Shown: positions 1 to 5,188 of the stretch, piece after piece
Numbering within the stretch: position 1 is the stretch's first letter
Layout of the letters: each line of letters begins with the position of its first letter
Assembly (NCBI GenBank): GCA_030151505.1
Contig: JASLDQ010000199.1
Coordinates: forward strand, 1 to 5,188
Direction of reading: 5' to 3'
Length of the DNA: 5,188 nt
Source of the DNA: Chromobacteriaceae bacterium
GTDB lineage: Bacteria > Pseudomonadota > Gammaproteobacteria > Burkholderiales > Aquaspirillaceae
The notes under the pieces: generated by a model
What the model was told of the DNA's origin: nothing
The model's input: only the letters and a program-made list of their open reading frames with translations
Database searches by the model: none
Translations under genes and position numbers: made by a program

Positions 1-194
1 TCGGCCGGCTGGGCCGTAGCGAAGGCTGCCCCGCCGTGCGGCCGGCGGTGGCCAAGCAGATGATCGAAACGCTCAAGCAGGGCAGCTATGTGTTCGCCTA
101 CTACCCGCAACAGGAATGGATCCAGTCCTCGCGCTTCCTCAACCCGCAAAGCTGCGGCGCCGGCGCGCAACAGGTCGCCAAGGCGGACCTGTAA
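1..194 (+). CDS. Murein L,D-transpeptidase catalytic-domain protein (YkuD_2-like), C-terminal fragment
   Basis: Only the last 63 codons (from base 3) and the TAA stop at 192-194 are in the window; the start lies to the left. The fragment opens with G-R-L-G-R-S-E-G-C-P-A-V, which fits the S-x-G-C catalytic motif of the L,D-transpeptidase fold. The putative nucleophile is the Cys encoded at 27-29. The GRSxGCPA form resembles the 'murein L,D-transpeptidase catalytic domain family' (YkuD_2 type) more than classical YkuD enzymes with SHGC[IV]R. Members of this wider family form or remodel 3-3 peptide cross-links in peptidoglycan and act in the periplasm. The motif is followed by a helix-like stretch (VAKQMIETLKQGS), a hydrophobic strand (YVFAYYP) and a polar tail ending KADL. 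The signal peptide and catalytic His cannot be seen. The gene is convergent with zapE. The family call rests on one short motif region, so substrate and exact activity are inferred. Confidence 0.75.
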   Translation, partial: GRLGRSEGCPAVRPAVAKQMIETLKQGSYVFAYYPQQEWIQSSRFLNPQSCGAGAQQVAKADL

Positions 195-213
195 CAACCG
201 GGGCGACCGCTCA

Positions 214-236
214 TTGCCCCCCCGTTCGGGGGGCAA
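214..236. other. GC-rich perfect hairpin downstream of the transpeptidase gene
   Basis: A 9-bp perfect inverted repeat, TTGCCCCCC at 214-222 and GGGGGGCAA at 228-236, encloses the 5-nt loop CGTTC. It lies 20 bases after the transpeptidase stop. No T-run follows on either strand, so it is not a canonical intrinsic terminator. It may act as a 3'-end stabilising stem for the upstream mRNA, with the true terminator at 276-306 following. The structure is seen directly; the role is inference. Confidence 0.5.
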
Positions 237-275
237 GCATTGCAAAAACCCGCACTCTCCCCCGCCCGCCAAGTC

Positions 276-306
276 AAAAAAGCCCGTCGTGATGACGGGC
301 TTTTTT
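276..306. terminator. Bidirectional intrinsic terminator between the transpeptidase gene and zapE
   Basis: The perfect stem GCCCGTC (282-288) / GACGGGC (294-300) has a 5-nt loop, GTGAT. It is flanked by six A on the left (276-281) and six T on the right (301-306). The A-run reads as a T-run on the minus strand, so the element can stop transcription from both directions. It sits between the convergent stop codons at 194 and 438, as expected for a shared terminator. Confidence 0.9.
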
Positions 307-354
307 CTTGCGGAGAAACGGGAGGAGGAAGCATCCAGGCGGCGCGGACTCGCA

Positions 355-388
355 TCCGGCGCGGCAATGCCCGAAAGGCATCGCCGGA
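355..388. repeat. Imperfect inverted repeat in the convergent gap
   Basis: An outer arm TCCGGCG (355-361) pairs with CGCCGGA (382-388). An inner arm ATGCC (367-371) pairs with GGCAT (377-381) around the loop CGAAA. Five bases (362-366) are left unpaired on one side. It lies 50-83 bases beyond the zapE stop codon on the minus strand, in its 3' untranslated region. No T-tract follows directly. Its function is unknown; it could be an RNA-stabilising fold. Confidence 0.4.
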
Positions 389-402
389 CGGAAGGACCGG
401 AA

Positions 403-421
403 GCACAGAATCCTTCTGTGC
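403..421 (-). terminator. Possible first 3' hairpin of the zapE transcript
   Basis: A perfect 8-bp stem, GCACAGAA (403-410) / TTCTGTGC (414-421), has a 3-nt loop. It lies 16 bases beyond the zapE stop codon on the minus strand. On that strand it is followed by TTCCGGTCCTT, a poor T-tract, so termination here would be weak. The strong stem at 276-306 is the likely true end. The stem is seen directly; the terminator role is uncertain. Confidence 0.4.
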
Positions 422-437
422 GGGCTTCGCCGGCCTC

Positions 438-1592
438 TTACTCCGCCAGCTTGTCCACCGGCACGCGCTCGAACGGGTCGCCCTGGTGGGCCAGCGCGAG
501 ATATTCGCTGGTCTGCATTTCGGTCAGCCGGCTGGCGGTGCGGAAGAACTCGCTCGCCTGCACGCCTTCGGTGTAGATCTCGTTGGCCGGCACTGCTGCC
601 GAGATCACCAGCTTGACCCGGCAGTCGTAGAACACGTCCACCAGCCAAGTGAAGCGGCGCGCCTCGCTGGCCTGGTGACTGCCCAGCTTGGGCACGCCGG
701 ATACAAACACGGTGTGGTAAGCACGTGCGATTTCCACATAATCGGTCTGCGCGCGCGGCCCGCCGCACAACTCCATGAAATCGAACCAGATCACCCCCGG
801 CGAGCGCCGCACGCAGCGCAGCGGACGATCCAGCACGGTGATGTCGTGCCGCAGCTCCTCGCCCGAGGCCAGACGGCGGTAGATCGTGTCCAGCTTGTCC
901 TCGCTGCCGGCCAGCGGAGTGATGTAAAGCGGCTCGCGGGTCAGTTCGCGCAGGCGGTAATCATTGCCGCCATCGACGTTCACCACGGTCAGCCACGCGT
1001 TCATCAGCGCGATGGTCGGCAGGAAGTTGATGCGTTGCAGACCGTTCGGATACAGGTCGTCCGGCCGGTAGTTCGAGGTCGCCACGAACACCACCCCGCG
1101 CTCGAACAGCGCCTTCAGCAGCCGTCCCAGAATCATCGCGTCGGCGATGTCCGACACGTGGAACTCGTCGAAGCACAACAGCCGCACCCGCGCAGCGATG
1201 CGCTTGGCCACCGCCACCAGCGGATCGGGTTCGGCCGCCAGTTTCCGCAGCTCGTCATGGACTTCCATCATGAAATGGTGAAAGTGGATGCGGCGCTTGC
1301 GCCGGTAGGGGACGCAGGCGAAGAAGGCGTCCATCAGGAAGCTCTTGCCCCGCCCCACTCCGCCCCAGAAATACAAGCCCTTCGGCACCTGCGGACTGCG
1401 CAGGCTTCGTCCCAGCAGGCGATTGCGCTTTTGCTTGAAATCCAGCAGCTCGCGGTAGAGCCCGTCCAGATACTCGATGGCCTGGGCCTGCGCCGGATCG
1501 CGGATGAAGCCGGGTTGCTGCGAGGCCTGCTCGTACCACTGGCGGGGCGAAAGATGACTGTTGCTGGCGGGAGTGAACGCGTGCTGCGACAT
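438..1592 (-). CDS. zapE: Cell division protein ZapE (AFG1/LACE1-family P-loop ATPase)
   Basis: This 384-residue protein is close to the usual ZapE length of about 370-380. ZapE is a cytoplasmic ATPase that in E. coli associates with the FtsZ ring late in division and destabilises FtsZ polymers; mitochondrial relatives are AFG1/LACE1. Counting from the chosen start, Walker A GGVGRGKS is at about residues 77-84 within GLYFWGGVGRGKSFLMD. The conserved segment HFHHFMMEVHDEL follows, then Walker B LLCFDE at about 138-143 (with FHVSDIADAMIL), and a sensor-like ATSN at about 171-174 before YRPDDLYPNGLQR. All key ATPase motifs are intact. The ATG at 1592 (MSQHAF) gives a family-like N-terminus; an in-frame GTG at 1631 would add 13 residues. 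Neither start has a clear Shine-Dalgarno. A weak -10-like TAAATT on the minus strand (1627-1622) would start the transcript between the two and so favours 1592. The stop is TAA at 440-438. The gene is divergent from the pirin gene and convergent with the transpeptidase gene. Confidence 0.95.
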   Translation of the reverse strand: MSQHAFTPASNSHLSPRQWYEQASQQPGFIRDPAQAQAIEYLDGLYRELLDFKQKRNRLLGRSLRSPQVPKGLYFWGGVGRGKSFLMDAFFACVPYRRKRRIHFHHFMMEVHDELRKLAAEPDPLVAVAKRIAARVRLLCFDEFHVSDIADAMILGRLLKALFERGVVFVATSNYRPDDLYPNGLQRINFLPTIALMNAWLTVVNVDGGNDYRLRELTREPLYITPLAGSEDKLDTIYRRLASGEELRHDITVLDRPLRCVRRSPGVIWFDFMELCGGPRAQTDYVEIARAYHTVFVSGVPKLGSHQASEARRFTWLVDVFYDCRVKLVISAAVPANEIYTEGVQASEFFRTASRLTEMQTSEYLALAHQGDPFERVPVDKLAE

Positions 1593-1749
1593 GGCCGGAC
1601 AATGACGAAGGGAAAGCCGGGAATTTACCACAGCCGGCGGCAGGAACGGCTCCGACCGCCGCTGGCGCAGGCCGGGGCGGCTTCATCTTTGTCAGCCGCG
1701 GCGAAGGAGTCGTTCGGAACATTGCGCCAAGCCCCCGGCCGCGCCTGAC

Positions 1750-1755
1750 TACAAT
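1750..1755 (+). promoter_or_regulatory. Possible -10 element for the pirin-family gene
   Basis: TACAAT at 1750-1755 matches the sigma70 -10 consensus at five of six positions and lies 35 bases before the pirin start codon. No good -35 is seen at 16-18 bp: the nearest, TTGCGC at 1722-1727, is 22 bp away, which is too far. The rest of the divergent gap 1593-1788 holds no other structure I can support. This is a tentative call from one hexamer. Confidence 0.3.
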
Positions 1756-1776
1756 CGGGACATCATCGATTCACCC

Positions 1777-1780
1777 GGAG
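1777..1780 (+). promoter_or_regulatory. Ribosome binding site of the pirin-family gene
   Basis: GGAG (within CCGGAGACC) is separated by 8 bases from the ATG at 1789. It supports that start, which also gives the expected N-terminus for the family. Confidence 0.7.
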
Positions 1781-1788
1781 ACCTCCTC

Positions 1789-2640
1789 ATGCCAGCCCCC
1801 GCCTTTCTCTCCCGCCCGGTCGAACGCCTGGTACGCGGCATCGACACCCAGGATGGCGCCGGTGTGCGCCTGACCCGGCTGCTGACACAGGATTTGCAAC
1901 ACCGGCTGGACCCCTTCCTGATGCTGGACGCCTTCGGCTCCGACCAGCCCGACGATTACATCGCCGGCTTCCCCGACCATCCGCATCGCGGCTTCGAAAC
2001 CGTGACCTACATGCTGGCCGGCCGCATGCGCCACCGCGACAACGCCGGCCACGAAGGCCTGCTGCAAACCGGCGGAGTCCAGTGGATGACCGCCGGACGC
2101 GGCATCGTCCACTCGGAACTGCCGGAACAGACCGACGGCCTGATGGAAGGCTTCCAGCTCTGGCTCAACCTGCCCGCCGCCGACAAGATGGTTGCACCGG
2201 GCTATCGCGATATTCCGGCCGAGGAGATTCCCGCCTTCGAACCGGCCGCCGGCATCCGCGCCCGCCTCATTGCCGGACGCGCGCTGGGCCAAATCGGCGC
2301 CGTCGAGCGGCCGGTCACCGAGCCGCTCTGCCTCGACCTGGAACTGGCGGCCGGCAGCCGGCTGGAGGTCGACCTGCCGTCGACGCACAACGCCTTCGCG
2401 GTGGTCTATGCCGGGGAGGCCAGCGTCGGCGGCACAGCCGTGGCCGCCCGCCAGCTCGCCATTCTCGGCAACGGCGACGACCGCACCGGCATCAGCCTCG
2501 CCAGCGGCCACGGCGCGCGGGTATTGCTGGTCGCCGGCAAGCCGTTGCACGAGCCGATCGCGCAGTGGGGGCCGTTCGTGATGAACAGCCGCGCCGAGAT
2601 CGAACAGGCCATCGACGATTTCCGTGCCGGCCGCTTCTGA
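1789..2640 (+). CDS. Pirin family protein (bicupin, YhhW-like)
   Basis: This 283-residue protein has the size of bacterial pirins, which are two stacked cupin barrels. The N-terminal cupin carries the family signature: DPFLMLDAFG (41-50), then HPHRGFETVTYMLAG (64-78), then GGVQWMTAGRGIVHSE (95-110). The four metal ligands of pirins correspond to His64, His66, His108 and Glu110, and all are present, so iron or similar metal binding is expected. The C-terminal cupin spans roughly residues 160-250 and ends with KPLHEPIAQWGPFVMNSRAEIEQAIDDFRAGRF, typical of the family tail. Some bacterial homologues (YhhW) have quercetin dioxygenase activity in vitro, and others have been linked to metabolic regulation or stress; the physiological role is not settled, so I give no symbol. 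It is expected to be cytosolic, with no signal peptide visible. It is a single-gene unit, divergent from zapE and ending at a bidirectional terminator shared with the peroxiredoxin gene. Confidence 0.95.
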   Translation: MPAPAFLSRPVERLVRGIDTQDGAGVRLTRLLTQDLQHRLDPFLMLDAFGSDQPDDYIAGFPDHPHRGFETVTYMLAGRMRHRDNAGHEGLLQTGGVQWMTAGRGIVHSELPEQTDGLMEGFQLWLNLPAADKMVAPGYRDIPAEEIPAFEPAAGIRARLIAGRALGQIGAVERPVTEPLCLDLELAAGSRLEVDLPSTHNAFAVVYAGEASVGGTAVAARQLAILGNGDDRTGISLASGHGARVLLVAGKPLHEPIAQWGPFVMNSRAEIEQAIDDFRAGRF

Positions 2641-2650
2641 GCCTCCCGCC

Positions 2651-2691
2651 CAAACAAAAAGCCGAAGGCGATGCCCTCGGCTTTTTGTTTG
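2651..2691. terminator. Bidirectional intrinsic terminator between the pirin and peroxiredoxin genes
   Basis: A 15-bp perfect stem pairs 2651-2665 with 2677-2691. Its core is GCCGA/TCGGC, extended by AAAAA/TTTTT and CAAA[C]/[G]TTTG. After one mismatch (2666/2676) three more pairs (GGC/GCC) close a 3-nt loop. The T-tract is interrupted by one G on the plus strand (TTTTTGTTT) and is equivalent on the minus strand. It starts 10 bases after the pirin stop and 15 bases beyond the peroxiredoxin stop on the other strand, so it serves both genes. Confidence 0.92.
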
Positions 2692-2706
2692 GCTGCAGAC
2701 GCGCGC

Positions 2707-3309
2707 TTACAGCTTGGCGGCGTTCTCGGCCAAGTAGGAAGCCACGCCTTCGGCGCTGGCCTTCATGCCCTTTTGGCCCTTGTTCCAGCCGGCCGGACAC
2801 ACTTCGCCGTGTTCTTCGGTGAATTGCAGCGCGTCGACCATGCGGATCATTTCGTCGATGTTGCGGCCCAGCGGCAGGTTGTTGACGACCTGGTGCTGCA
2901 CCACGCCGGCCTTGTCGATCAGGAAGGAGCCGCGGAACGCCACGCCGCCGGCGGACTCAACATCGTAGGCCTGGGCGATTTCGTGCTTGATGTCGGCCAC
3001 CATGGTGTAGCCGACCTGGCCGATGCCGCCCTTGTCGACCGGGGTGTTGCGCCAGGCGCTGTGGGTGAAGGCGCTGTCGATCGACACGCCGATGACTTCG
3101 ACGTTGCGGGCCTTGAATTCGGCCAGGCGGTGATCGAAGGCGATCAGCTCGGACGGGCACACGAAAGTGAAGTCGAGCGGGTAGAAGAACACCACGGCGT
3201 ACTTGCCGGCGGTGGCCTGCTTGAAATTGAAGTCGTTGACGATTTCGCCGGTGCCGAGCACGGCGGCGGCGGTGAAGTCGGGGGCTTGCTTGCTGACCAG
3301 AACAGCCAT
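2707..3309 (-). CDS. Typical 2-Cys peroxiredoxin (AhpC/Prx1 family)
   Basis: This 200-residue cytosolic thiol peroxidase is predicted to reduce H2O2 and organic hydroperoxides; the reductant (AhpF, thioredoxin or other) is not encoded here. The thioredoxin-fold active site reads YPLDFTFVCPSE: it fits PxxxTxxC with Pro44, Thr48 and peroxidatic Cys51. The conserved active-site Arg is Arg126 in GGVAFRGSF. The resolving Cys171 lies in GEVCPAGW, so this is the typical 2-Cys type with an intersubunit disulfide. GGIG at 94-97 and Tyr-Leu at 192-193 near the C-terminus resemble the GGLG and YF motifs of peroxiredoxins prone to over-oxidation, as also found in some pseudomonad Prx proteins with reported chaperone activity. 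The start at 3309 (MAVLVSKQAPDF) is chosen because AAGGAG lies 6 bases upstream and it matches the family N-terminus; an in-frame start at 3360 adds 17 unlikely residues. An OxyR-like operator and promoter lie upstream (3375-3440). I assign no symbol because naming differs between ahpC, prx and tsa-like lineages. Confidence 0.95.
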   Translation of the reverse strand: MAVLVSKQAPDFTAAAVLGTGEIVNDFNFKQATAGKYAVVFFYPLDFTFVCPSELIAFDHRLAEFKARNVEVIGVSIDSAFTHSAWRNTPVDKGGIGQVGYTMVADIKHEIAQAYDVESAGGVAFRGSFLIDKAGVVQHQVVNNLPLGRNIDEMIRMVDALQFTEEHGEVCPAGWNKGQKGMKASAEGVASYLAENAAKL

Positions 3310-3315
3310 GTGAAT

Positions 3316-3321
3316 CTCCTT
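3316..3321 (-). promoter_or_regulatory. Strong ribosome binding site of the peroxiredoxin gene
   Basis: On the minus strand AAGGAG sits 6 bases before the ATG at 3309. It is the best Shine-Dalgarno in the window. It settles the start against the longer in-frame alternative at 3360 and fits a highly expressed antioxidant enzyme. Confidence 0.9.
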
Positions 3322-3374
3322 GTGGAAAGCGCGGCTCCGGCTCCAGGCCGGCTGCCGCAAACAATGCGTGAGGC

Positions 3375-3404
3375 TTTATAAATCAGCCTCCACGGGGCAT
3401 CCAA
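3375..3404 (-). promoter_or_regulatory. Predicted sigma70 promoter of the peroxiredoxin gene
   Basis: On the minus strand a -35-like TTGGAT (3404-3399) and a -10 TATAAA (3380-3375) are separated by 18 bp. The -10 matches five of six consensus positions and the -35 four of six. Transcription would start near 3368, giving a leader of about 59 nt. The -35 touches the last base of the OxyR-like operator, which is the arrangement expected for an OxyR-activated promoter. Confidence 0.6.
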
Positions 3405-3440
3405 TTGGGGATGACTATCGGAAACATAGCGGTTCGCTAT
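3404..3440. promoter_or_regulatory. OxyR-like operator (four ATAG/CTAT elements at 7-nt spacing)
   Basis: Read on the plus strand, the element is ATTG-N7-CTAT-N7-ATAG-N7-CTAT, at 3404-3407, 3415-3418, 3426-3429 and 3437-3440. The E. coli OxyR consensus is ATAG-N7-CTAT-N7-ATAG-N7-CTAT, so 15 of 16 tetranucleotide positions match with exact spacing. The less conserved inner T/A positions of that consensus do not match. OxyR is the LysR-type peroxide sensor that binds as a tetramer along four successive turns. The site abuts the -35 of the peroxiredoxin promoter, as for an activated gene. No oxyR gene is in the window, so the regulator is inferred. Confidence 0.72.
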
Positions 3441-3539
3441 AAAAACCGCCGTCCAGCACATCCGCATGAGCCAGTGCACGCCGTTTTTCCGCCGCGTTAT
3501 GCACATGTTCTTGTTGCGCGGCAAAAACCTGTCTAGGCT

Positions 3540-5188
3540 ATGCGCCTTCCCCCGATCCCGCCCGACCGCTCCGCGTCCCGCCCGATGAACCGCGCCCAGA
3601 CCTCCCGCCTCGCCCCGCTGCTCAGCGGCCTGATCATCGGCATCCTCGCCCTGACCATCGCCGCCGCCTACGCCTCCCTGCTTTACCGGGGCGCGGCCGC
3701 CGAACAGGTCGGCTTCGGCTTCAAGCTTCTGCTGCTGGGCACGGCCGCGAGCGCGGTCTGGATCAGCGGGCGCAGCCGCCTGCCCGGCCTGATTTCCGGC
3801 CCGGACGAATCCGGCACGGTTGCGCTGGCCAGCCTGACCGGCGGCATCGCCGCCGCCACCGCAGCCGGCAACAGCGGAACGGCCGCGCTCAATGTCGCTG
3901 CCACCATCGGCGCGGCCAGCATCCTGACCGGCCTGCTGTTCTTTCTGGTCGGCCGCCTGCGCCTGGGCAACCTGATCCGCTACATTCCCTACCCGGTTGT
4001 CAGCGGCTTCCTCGGCGGCGCCGGGCTGCTGCTGCTGATCAGCGGGCTGGCGCTGGCGGCAGGCGTGGACGAGGCCTCGCTCGCCCGCCCGTCCAGCCTG
4101 CTTGCCATCGCGGCGCAGTGGCCCCGCCTCCTGCCCGCGCTGCTGCTGACCGCCGCCCTGACCCACGGCATGAACCGCGTCAGCCACCCGCTGTTCATGC
4201 CGGGCTTGCTGGCCCTGGCCGCGGTTCTGTTTTTTGCCGGCCTGGCTGCGCTTGGTCTACCGGTAAAGCAGGCCCGTTCGGCGGGCTGGCTGCTTGTCCT
4301 GCCGTCGGACGCGGGCGCACTGCCGCTGAGCGCGCTGGCCGAACTGCCGGCCCGGGTGGACTGGGCGCAACTGCTGGCACGCCTGCCCGACCTCGTGTCG
4401 GTCAGCATCGTGGTGCTGATTGCGATGCTGTTGCAGTCGAGCAGTCTGGAGCGCCTGCTGCGGCAGGATCTCGACATCAACCGCGAGCTGGAAATCAACA
4501 GCAGTGCCAACCTCCTGTCCGGCCTCGCCGGCGGCGTGCCGGCCGTGCCCTTCATCAGCGACACCGCCCTCAACCTGCGCCTGGCCGGCCCCAACCGGCT
4601 GGCCGGCATGGTGCTGGCGGCGGTCTGCCTGGCCGGCTGCGTGTTCGGTCCGACCCTGATCGTGTGGATTCCGCTGTTTCTGCTGGCCGCCATCCTGATC
4701 TATTTCGGCGCCACGCTGATCGATGACGCGCTGCTGCAGGGCTGGCGCAAGCTTCGGCGCAACGATTTCTGCATCGTGCTGACCGTCACGCTGGCGATCA
4801 ACCTGATCGGCTTCACCGAAGGCGCGCTGCTGGGCACCGTGCTGGCCGCCGCGCTGTTCCTGCGCGACTACGGCCGGCTGGACGTGATCCGCAGCCGCTT
4901 CGACGCCAGCAACGCGCCGTCGCGGGTAGACCGTCCGGCCGAACAGCGCCGCCTGCTTGCCCAGTCGCCGCACTGGCTGCAAGGCTACGAGCTGGGAGGC
5001 TATCTGTTTTTCGGTTCGGCCCACCGCTTCTACCGTCAGGTCGCCCAGCGCTACGCCGGGCCGCATCCGCCACGGGTACTGATCGTCGATTTTCATCGCG
5101 CCCAGGGACTGGACGCCTCGGCGGTGGCGGTATTCGTCAAGCTGGCGCAGATGGCGGCACAGCACCAGCCGGCTGTCGTGCTGTGCCG
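3540..5188 (+). CDS. SulP (SLC26A) family anion transporter with STAS domain, 3' end outside the window
   Basis: The reading frame is open from ATG 3540 to the right edge (549 codons, no stop). Residues 27-440 form a multi-spanning membrane domain with many hydrophobic segments (for example 29-49, 61-76, 122-139, 153-174, 196-208, 219-240, 283-299, 355-391, 411-441). SulP landmarks include SGPDES at 86-91 and IPYPVVSGFLGGAG at 149-162. Others are NSSANLLSGLAGGVPAVPFISDTALN at 320-345 and RLDVIRSRF at 446-454. After a linker (SRVDRPAEQRRLL) a C-terminal STAS domain begins near 480 with GYELGGYLFFGSA and VLIVDFHRAQGLDASAV, and is cut by the edge. SulP proteins carry sulfate, bicarbonate, dicarboxylates or other anions across the inner membrane; the substrate is not evident. 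The first-helix segment has AAAYA rather than the usual PQxxAYA. A second ATG at 3585 is possible. Neither start has a good Shine-Dalgarno, but the sharp rise in GC from 3541 favours 3540. It is divergent from the peroxiredoxin gene. Confidence 0.88.
   Translation, partial: MRLPPIPPDRSASRPMNRAQTSRLAPLLSGLIIGILALTIAAAYASLLYRGAAAEQVGFGFKLLLLGTAASAVWISGRSRLPGLISGPDESGTVALASLTGGIAAATAAGNSGTAALNVAATIGAASILTGLLFFLVGRLRLGNLIRYIPYPVVSGFLGGAGLLLLISGLALAAGVDEASLARPSSLLAIAAQWPRLLPALLLTAALTHGMNRVSHPLFMPGLLALAAVLFFAGLAALGLPVKQARSAGWLLVLPSDAGALPLSALAELPARVDWAQLLARLPDLVSVSIVVLIAMLLQSSSLERLLRQDLDINRELEINSSANLLSGLAGGVPAVPFISDTALNLRLAGPNRLAGMVLAAVCLAGCVFGPTLIVWIPLFLLAAILIYFGATLIDDALLQGWRKLRRNDFCIVLTVTLAINLIGFTEGALLGTVLAAALFLRDYGRLDVIRSRFDASNAPSRVDRPAEQRRLLAQSPHWLQGYELGGYLFFGSAHRFYRQVAQRYAGPHPPRVLIVDFHRAQGLDASAVAVFVKLAQMAAQHQPAVVLC

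Noticed and set aside
214..236. GC stem considered as an intrinsic terminator
   Set aside because: No T-tract follows on either strand, and a canonical terminator lies 40 bases further on, so it is listed only as a hairpin.
240..1748. Long open frame of 502 codons on the plus strand opposite zapE
   Set aside because: It is antisense to a well-supported ZapE with all ATPase motifs. It runs through the terminator, is rich in Gln, His, Ala and Arg as expected for the complement of a GC-rich gene, and shows no recognisable domain.
1771..2550. Minus-strand open frame of 259 codons antisense to the pirin gene
   Set aside because: It is a mirror of the pirin coding sequence in a GC-rich genome. 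The pirin metal-ligand motifs on the plus strand are decisive.
2671..3381. Plus-strand open frame of 236 codons antisense to the peroxiredoxin gene
   Set aside because: It starts inside the terminator loop and lacks any recognisable domain; the opposite strand encodes a complete peroxiredoxin.
3511..3539. Possible plus-strand promoter TTGTTG-N17-TAGGCT just before the SulP gene
   Set aside because: Spacing is ideal but each hexamer matches only three of six consensus positions. It would also start transcription inside the coding region if ATG 3540 is used. It would be worth reviving only if the true start is 3585.
3144..4187. Minus-strand open frame of 347 codons across the peroxiredoxin/SulP gap
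   Set aside because: It overlaps the peroxiredoxin in another frame and the SulP gene antisense, and crosses the OxyR-like operator and promoter. Its translation is low-complexity Gln/Ala/Gly-rich.
4257..5165. Minus-strand open frame of 302 codons antisense to SulP
   Set aside because: The translation is Gln/His/Arg-rich without domains, while the plus strand encodes continuous membrane segments and a STAS domain.
1..5188. Search for CRISPR repeats, insertion-sequence ends, tRNA genes, riboswitches, DNA uptake sequences and toxin-antitoxin or defence genes
   Set aside because: By eye I found no spaced direct repeats, terminal inverted repeats, tRNA-like folds, Neisseria-type GCCGTCTGAA uptake sequence or defence-related domains.

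Overview
The window is ordinary, GC-rich proteobacterial chromosome. The high GC3 and the character of the peroxiredoxin, ZapE and pirin proteins suggest a betaproteobacterium, possibly Neisseriales/Chromobacteriaceae. That placement is impression from protein sequence, not a database match. I see no mobile element, CRISPR array, tRNA, rRNA or prophage gene.

Layout: five protein-coding genes strictly alternate in strand, so no two share an operon. From left to right they are: the 3' end of an L,D-transpeptidase-like gene (+, 3-194); zapE, an AFG1-family ATPase (-, 438-1592); a pirin-family cupin protein (+, 1789-2640); a typical 2-Cys peroxiredoxin (-, 2707-3309); and the 5' part of a SulP/STAS membrane transporter gene (+, from about 3540, running off the right edge). 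Both convergent gaps carry a strong bidirectional intrinsic terminator (276-306 and 2651-2691). The first gap also holds three further hairpins. The two divergent gaps (1593-1788 and 3310-3539) hold the promoters.

The most informative regulatory signal is in the peroxiredoxin/SulP gap. Four ATAG/CTAT-type tetranucleotides, each separated by exactly 7 nt, form an OxyR-like operator at 3404-3440. It abuts a plausible promoter (TTGGAT, 18 bp, TATAAA) reading into the peroxiredoxin, whose start is fixed by an AAGGAG ribosome binding site. This predicts peroxide-induced expression of the peroxiredoxin and fits its role. The same element could also affect the divergent SulP gene.

The genes do not form an obvious shared pathway: they cover cell-wall cross-linking, cell division, a cupin of unclear role, peroxide detoxification and anion transport. 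I found no convincing undescribed system. The items worth a second look are the OxyR-like operator, the atypical SulP subtype, the sensitivity-type motifs in the peroxiredoxin and the hairpin cluster at 214-421.
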